Below are positions 4,989 through 5,817 of a stretch of 5,817 nucleotides of DNA, in pieces. The stretch is taken from contig JACQHS010000006.1 in the NCBI GenBank assembly GCA_016198915.1, positions 1 through 5,817 of the forward strand, in the 5' to 3' direction. Position 1 is the first letter of the stretch. Each line of letters opens with the position of its first letter. Source of the stretch: Candidatus Omnitrophota bacterium. GTDB lineage: Bacteria; Omnitrophota; Gorgyraeia; Aquiviventales; Aquiviventaceae. The position numbers and the translations under genes were made by a program. Below the pieces are notes generated by a model. The model was not told the origin of the DNA and ran no database searches. It saw only the letters and a list, made by a program, of their open reading frames with translations.

Positions 4989-5817
4989 ATGCGCAGCCGC
5001 TGGAGCGAACCCACCGTCCGTCGCCTGAAGCCGCTGGATGCGCTGGTGTATCGCTCCCGCCTCATCGGGGAAGAGTCCCGCCTTGGACTCTATGGCGGCG
5101 GCAACACGTCGCTCAAGTGCGTCGAGCCCGACCTCTTCGGCCGGCCTCAGGAGGTGTTGTGGGTCAAGGGCAGCGGCTCGAATCTCAAAGGATGCGAGCC
5201 GCGCCACTTTGCGCCCCTGCGCCTGGCTGATCTGCGGCGGCTGGCCATACGCCGGGCGATGACGGATGAGGCGATGGTGGAAAGCCTGGAACGCTGCCTG
5301 CTGGATCCGAGGGTGCTGCGTCCGTCGATTGAAACGCTCCTCCACGCGTTCGTTCCGCTTGCCGCGATCGATCACACGCACGCCGATGCGATCCTCTCGC
5401 TGGCCAACACCGACCGCGGGCAAGCGATGGTGCGGCGCGTCCTCGGCCCGGACCTGCTGTGGATTCCATACCTGCAGCCAGGCTTTGCGCTCTCGCGCCG
5501 CGTGTTCAACGCGTACCAGCGCCAGCCGAGGGCCCACGGCGCGGTGCTTGAGCAGCATGGGCTGATCACGTGGGGACCGGATGGCAGGACGAGCTATCAG
5601 CGGACGATCCGTTACGTCTCGTTGGCCGAGCGGTTTCTCGAAGTCCAGCGACGGCGGCGGAGCTGGTCGCCGGCCGGAAGTACCAGCCTGCCGCCGCAAG
5701 AGCGGATGGCGCGGCTGCGACAGTGGCTGCCGGCGATCAGACGGGCAATCAGCGCTCAACGGAAGATGTGCGTGTCGTTCACGGATTCGCCGGATGTGTT
5801 GGAGTTCGTCAACGCGC
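4989..5817 (+). CDS. Class II aldolase, rhamnulose-1-phosphate aldolase/dehydrogenase-like; 3' end outside window
   Basis: The frame is open from the ATG at 4989 to the window edge (276 codons plus one base), so the gene is incomplete. Class II aldolases use Zn2+ to split ketose-1-phosphates into DHAP and an aldehyde. Visible features are GGGNTS (36-41) and KGSGSNL (60-66), which bind the phosphate; RPSIETLLHAF (111-121) with the candidate catalytic Glu115; DHTHADAI (128-135), giving zinc ligands His129 and His131; and EQHGLITWG (188-196) with His190. The wording, and the extension past the 200-220 residues of a simple aldolase, match the N-terminal half of RhaD-type proteins that carry a C-terminal short-chain dehydrogenase. 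I infer such a fusion but cannot see it; a longer stand-alone aldolase is also possible. The gene starts 4 bases after mtnA, without a strong ribosome site. Its substrate is probably the ketose phosphate made by MtnA, though rhamnulose-1-phosphate is the alternative. Confidence 0.88.
   Translation, partial: MRSRWSEPTVRRLKPLDALVYRSRLIGEESRLGLYGGGNTSLKCVEPDLFGRPQEVLWVKGSGSNLKGCEPRHFAPLRLADLRRLAIRRAMTDEAMVESLERCLLDPRVLRPSIETLLHAFVPLAAIDHTHADAILSLANTDRGQAMVRRVLGPDLLWIPYLQPGFALSRRVFNAYQRQPRAHGAVLEQHGLITWGPDGRTSYQRTIRYVSLAERFLEVQRRRRSWSPAGSTSLPPQERMARLRQWLPAIRRAISAQRKMCVSFTDSPDVLEFVNA

Noticed and set aside
4950..5759. Long open frame (269 codons) on the minus strand opposite the aldolase
   Set aside because: It is Arg/Pro/Gln/His-rich with no recognisable motif. 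The plus strand carries clear class II aldolase motifs throughout, so this is a high-GC shadow.

Overview
This is a GC-rich bacterial chromosomal window, with G/C-heavy third codon positions. Every convincing gene lies on the + strand and intergenic gaps are almost absent. Shine-Dalgarno sites and a TATAAT -10 box indicate a bacterium. The undecaprenyl-diphosphatase and a secreted redoxin suit a free-living cell with an envelope. The phylum cannot be fixed by eye. There are no tRNAs, rRNAs, insertion sequences, CRISPR arrays or phage genes.

Left part (1-1459): the C-terminal end of an undecaprenyl-diphosphatase (UppP) runs without a stop codon, in frame, into a complete peptide-methionine sulfoxide reductase (MsrA). 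It is therefore either a UppP-MsrA fusion or two genes whose separating stop is missing. A NicO/UreH-like nickel/cobalt permease with a His-rich loop follows, starting at or near the msrA stop.

Middle (1460-3039): a promoter with a perfect -10 box, sitting in the loop of a small palindrome, precedes thioredoxin reductase (trxB). TrxB overlaps an exported thioredoxin-fold redoxin. With MsrA this makes a thiol redox/repair theme: TrxB supplies reduced thioredoxin, MsrA consumes it, and the exported redoxin may use thiol chemistry outside the cytoplasm.

Right part (3038-5817): a strong Shine-Dalgarno site opens a three-gene block: a purine nucleoside phosphorylase-family enzyme, methylthioribose-1-phosphate isomerase (MtnA), and a class II aldolase cut by the window edge. 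Together they could convert 5'-methylthioadenosine or 5'-deoxyadenosine to the 1-phosphate sugar, isomerise it to the ketose, and cleave it to DHAP plus a small aldehyde. This is the logic of the DHAP shunt / 5-deoxyribose disposal pathway rather than the full methionine salvage cycle. Two details stand out. The phosphorylase carries Asp and Leu where human PNP has Asn243 and His257, which suits 6-amino, 5'-deoxy-type substrates. The aldolase resembles the long rhamnulose-1-phosphate aldolase/dehydrogenase type, not the short stand-alone aldolases of known shunts. This block is the best candidate for an undescribed variant system.
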